A stretch of 64,000 bases of DNA from contig NZ_LMHZ01000045.1 in the NCBI RefSeq assembly GCF_001428545.1, positions 124,001 to 188,000 on the forward strand, written 5' to 3'. A program made the position numbers and the translations under genes. The stretch comes from Noviherbaspirillum sp. Root189. GTDB lineage: Bacteria > Pseudomonadota > Gammaproteobacteria > Burkholderiales > Burkholderiaceae_D. This document shows, piece by piece, positions 62,740 to 64,000 of the stretch. The number at the start of each line of letters is the position of its first letter. Positions within the stretch are counted from its first letter, which is position 1. The notes below the pieces were generated by a model. The model did not search any database, was not told the origin of the DNA, and saw only the letters and a program-made list of their open reading frames with translations.

Positions 62740-63177
62740 TCAGATGGAGACGCTGGTTGTTTCCAGCAACTGACAGCCGTCGATCTTCCAGCGGCTGTCT
62801 TCACCTTCCTGCATCCAGAAGACGGCTATCCACACCTTGCTGTTTTCGTCCGTGACCCGGACGATCTGGATCGCGTTGCCGTCGATGACTTCGGCACTGG
62901 AAAAAATCGCGCGCTCGTAGCGGTATATTGGGTTGTACTGCTCCTTGATCAATCGCAGGAACCTGTCGGGACTGCCGATCAACATGCGCTTTTCCGGGCT
63001 GGCGAGTTCGAACGCGCGGTCCGCGTCGTCATTAGCGAGGGCTTCAAGCTGAAGCTGTACGGCGTCATGGATGGCTATCGCATCCGCCGTGGTGATGGCG
63101 TCGACCGCCATAGCGCTGGTCCACCAGGGACCAGCAAGTCCGATAAGCAGGGTTGCCGTAGCCAACAACCGTTTCAT
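62740..63177 (-). CDS. DUF4864 periplasmic protein
   Basis: 145 residues with a signal peptide (cleavage after TSAMA, residue 24). The mature part (IHDAVQLQLEALANDDADRA, FELASPEKRMLIGSPDRFL, AVFWMQEGEDSRWKIDGCQL) matches DUF4864, an NTF2-like fold of unknown function in Proteobacteria. Convergent with the amtB-coupled gene. Confidence 0.82.
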   Translation of the reverse strand: MKRLLATATLLIGLAGPWWTSAMAVDAITTADAIAIHDAVQLQLEALANDDADRAFELASPEKRMLIGSPDRFLRLIKEQYNPIYRYERAIFSSAEVIDGNAIQIVRVTDENSKVWIAVFWMQEGEDSRWKIDGCQLLETTSVSI

Positions 63178-63274
63178 GATCGCCTCCCGATCAGAAACTA
63201 CAATTGCACAATTGATTACCCGATATGGAGGCAGAGTTGCAAAAGTGCCGAGAGTTCACGGTTTACAAACAATA

Positions 63275-63296
63275 AAGGCAGCCCGCGGGCTGCCTT
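63275..63296 (-). terminator. Rho-independent terminator of the acyl-CoA dehydrogenase gene
   Basis: A ten-pair GC-rich stem, AAGGCAGCCC / GGGCTGCCTT, with a two-base centre, read on the minus strand and followed by TATTGTTTG. It lies about 35 bases past the stop codon of the leftward acyl-CoA dehydrogenase gene. Confidence 0.85.
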
Positions 63297-63330
63297 CTAG
63301 CGCTACATCAAACCGCGCAGTACGTCGTTG

Positions 63331-64000
63331 TCAGAACTGCTCTTCCGCCAATGCCATGACGCCCGCGCTGCCATCGACAATTGCGGCACGATAACCGGCG
63401 GCCTGTGCCAGGAAGTGGTCGGCGAAGAAACGTGCGGTAGCAATCTTGGCCTGATAAAACTTTGCATCGCCCTCACCGGCGTCCAGCTTGCGCTGGGCAA
63501 TCAGTGCGGCGCGTGCCATCTGCCAGCCGCCGAGAACGACACCCGCCATTTTCAGGTACGGCACACTGCCGGCAAACACACCCTTGATGTCGCCTTTCAT
63601 GTTGCCGACGACATAATTGACAACCTCTTCCAGTGCCTTGGAACCGGCTGCCAGCTGATTGCGGATAGCGGCCAGGTCGCCCGAGGTGCAGGCCGACAAT
63701 TCTTCCTCGGTACGGCGTACCTGGGACAGGATTGCCTTGGCGGTCGCACCGCCATCGCGCACCGTCTTGCGGCCGATCAGGTCGTTTGCCTGGATTGCGG
63801 TCGTGCCTTCATAGATTGGCAGGATGCGTGCGTCACGGTAATACTGAGCGGCGCCGGTTTCTTCGATGAAGCCCATGCCACCATGGACCTGCACGCCATT
63901 GGAGGCAACGTCGATCGACAGTTCCGTCGACCATCCCTTGACGATGGGCACCATGAACTCGTAGAAAGCCTGGTTGGTCTTGCGCACAGCGTCATCAGAA
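63331..64000 (-). CDS. Acyl-CoA dehydrogenase, C-terminal part (5' end outside window)
   Basis: The frame is open to the window edge, so about 220 C-terminal residues are seen and the start is missing. The block VQVHGGMGFIEETGAAQYYR and YEGTTAIQANDLIGRK belong to the acyl-CoA dehydrogenase C-terminal domain. The last 130 residues extend beyond the usual ACAD fold, as in the long (about 600-residue) FadE-type ACADs of Burkholderiales that carry an extra C-terminal domain. It oxidises acyl-CoA. A terminator follows. Confidence 0.9.
   Translation of the reverse strand, partial: SDDAVRKTNQAFYEFMVPIVKGWSTELSIDVASNGVQVHGGMGFIEETGAAQYYRDARILPIYEGTTAIQANDLIGRKTVRDGGATAKAILSQVRRTEEELSACTSGDLAAIRNQLAAGSKALEEVVNYVVGNMKGDIKGVFAGSVPYLKMAGVVLGGWQMARAALIAQRKLDAGEGDAKFYQAKIATARFFADHFLAQAAGYRAAIVDGSAGVMALAEEQF

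Overview
The window looks like chromosome of a betaproteobacterium of the order Burkholderiales, most likely family Oxalobacteraceae (Herminiimonas / Janthinobacterium / Herbaspirillum type). The evidence is a moderately high GC content, the rpsP-rimM-trmD-rplS order, beta-ketoadipate genes of burkholderial type, and protein sequences that read like that group. This placement is an inference from gene content; no 16S rRNA gene is present. No rRNA, tRNA, CRISPR array, insertion sequence or prophage was recognised.

Region 1 (1-16.2 kb) is dominated by aromatic catabolism. After folE come an AraC regulator and, divergent from it, pobA (4-hydroxybenzoate 3-hydroxylase). A branched-chain-amino-acid-type ABC importer follows; its binding protein (3143-4327) is separated from the livHMGF-like permease and ATPase operon by a DUF1579 gene and an MFS gene. 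Next is a pcaIJFBDC operon read leftwards, with the IclR regulator pcaR divergent from it. The set takes 4-hydroxybenzoate to protocatechuate, then carboxymuconate to succinyl-CoA and acetyl-CoA. The ring-cleavage genes pcaGH are not in the window. GTTCG-N5-CG(A/C)AC operators lie in the pcaI-pcaR gap and also in front of the ABC binding protein, which suggests PcaR controls the importer.

Region 2 (16.3-33 kb) is accessory and signalling DNA. It holds a DUF2778 (Tlde1-like) putative peptidoglycan-targeting toxin overlapping a small membrane protein (probable immunity), a hybrid histidine kinase, an HU gene, a broken histidine-kinase remnant, a glycosyltransferase, a glycine-zipper lipoprotein, a YihY/BrkB membrane protein and a class II cyclic-nucleotide phosphodiesterase beside a decayed adenylate-cyclase C-terminus. 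It also holds a GAF-domain GspE/PilB ATPase, a MASE1-PAS-GGDEF-EAL protein, a DUF938 methyltransferase and an Ub-Mut7C/Mut7-C RNase-like protein.

Region 3 (33-40.6 kb) holds a tandem universal stress protein and cydAB-type cyanide-insensitive quinol oxidase genes, with an FNR/ANR-like box upstream of the stress protein. A chemotaxis receptor, a small HTH protein, a large poorly coding gap and small stress proteins follow.

Region 4 (40.8-50.3 kb) is a seven-gene leftward lipid/acyl-CoA cluster (phosphatase, two SDRs, thioesterase, acyl-CoA dehydrogenase, SDR, acyl-CoA ligase) with a divergent LysR regulator, then fumC.

Region 5 (50.3-64 kb) holds a CHASE-PAS-(degenerate GGDEF)-EAL protein, a SRPBCC-like/membrane protein, DUF3579, a CobD/CbiB-like protein, a NUDIX CoA pyrophosphatase, the ribosomal rpsP-rimM-trmD-rplS operon, TM2 and DUF1059 genes, amtB with a sigma-54 promoter and a translationally coupled unknown gene, a DUF4864 protein and the 3' part of an acyl-CoA dehydrogenase that runs off the window.
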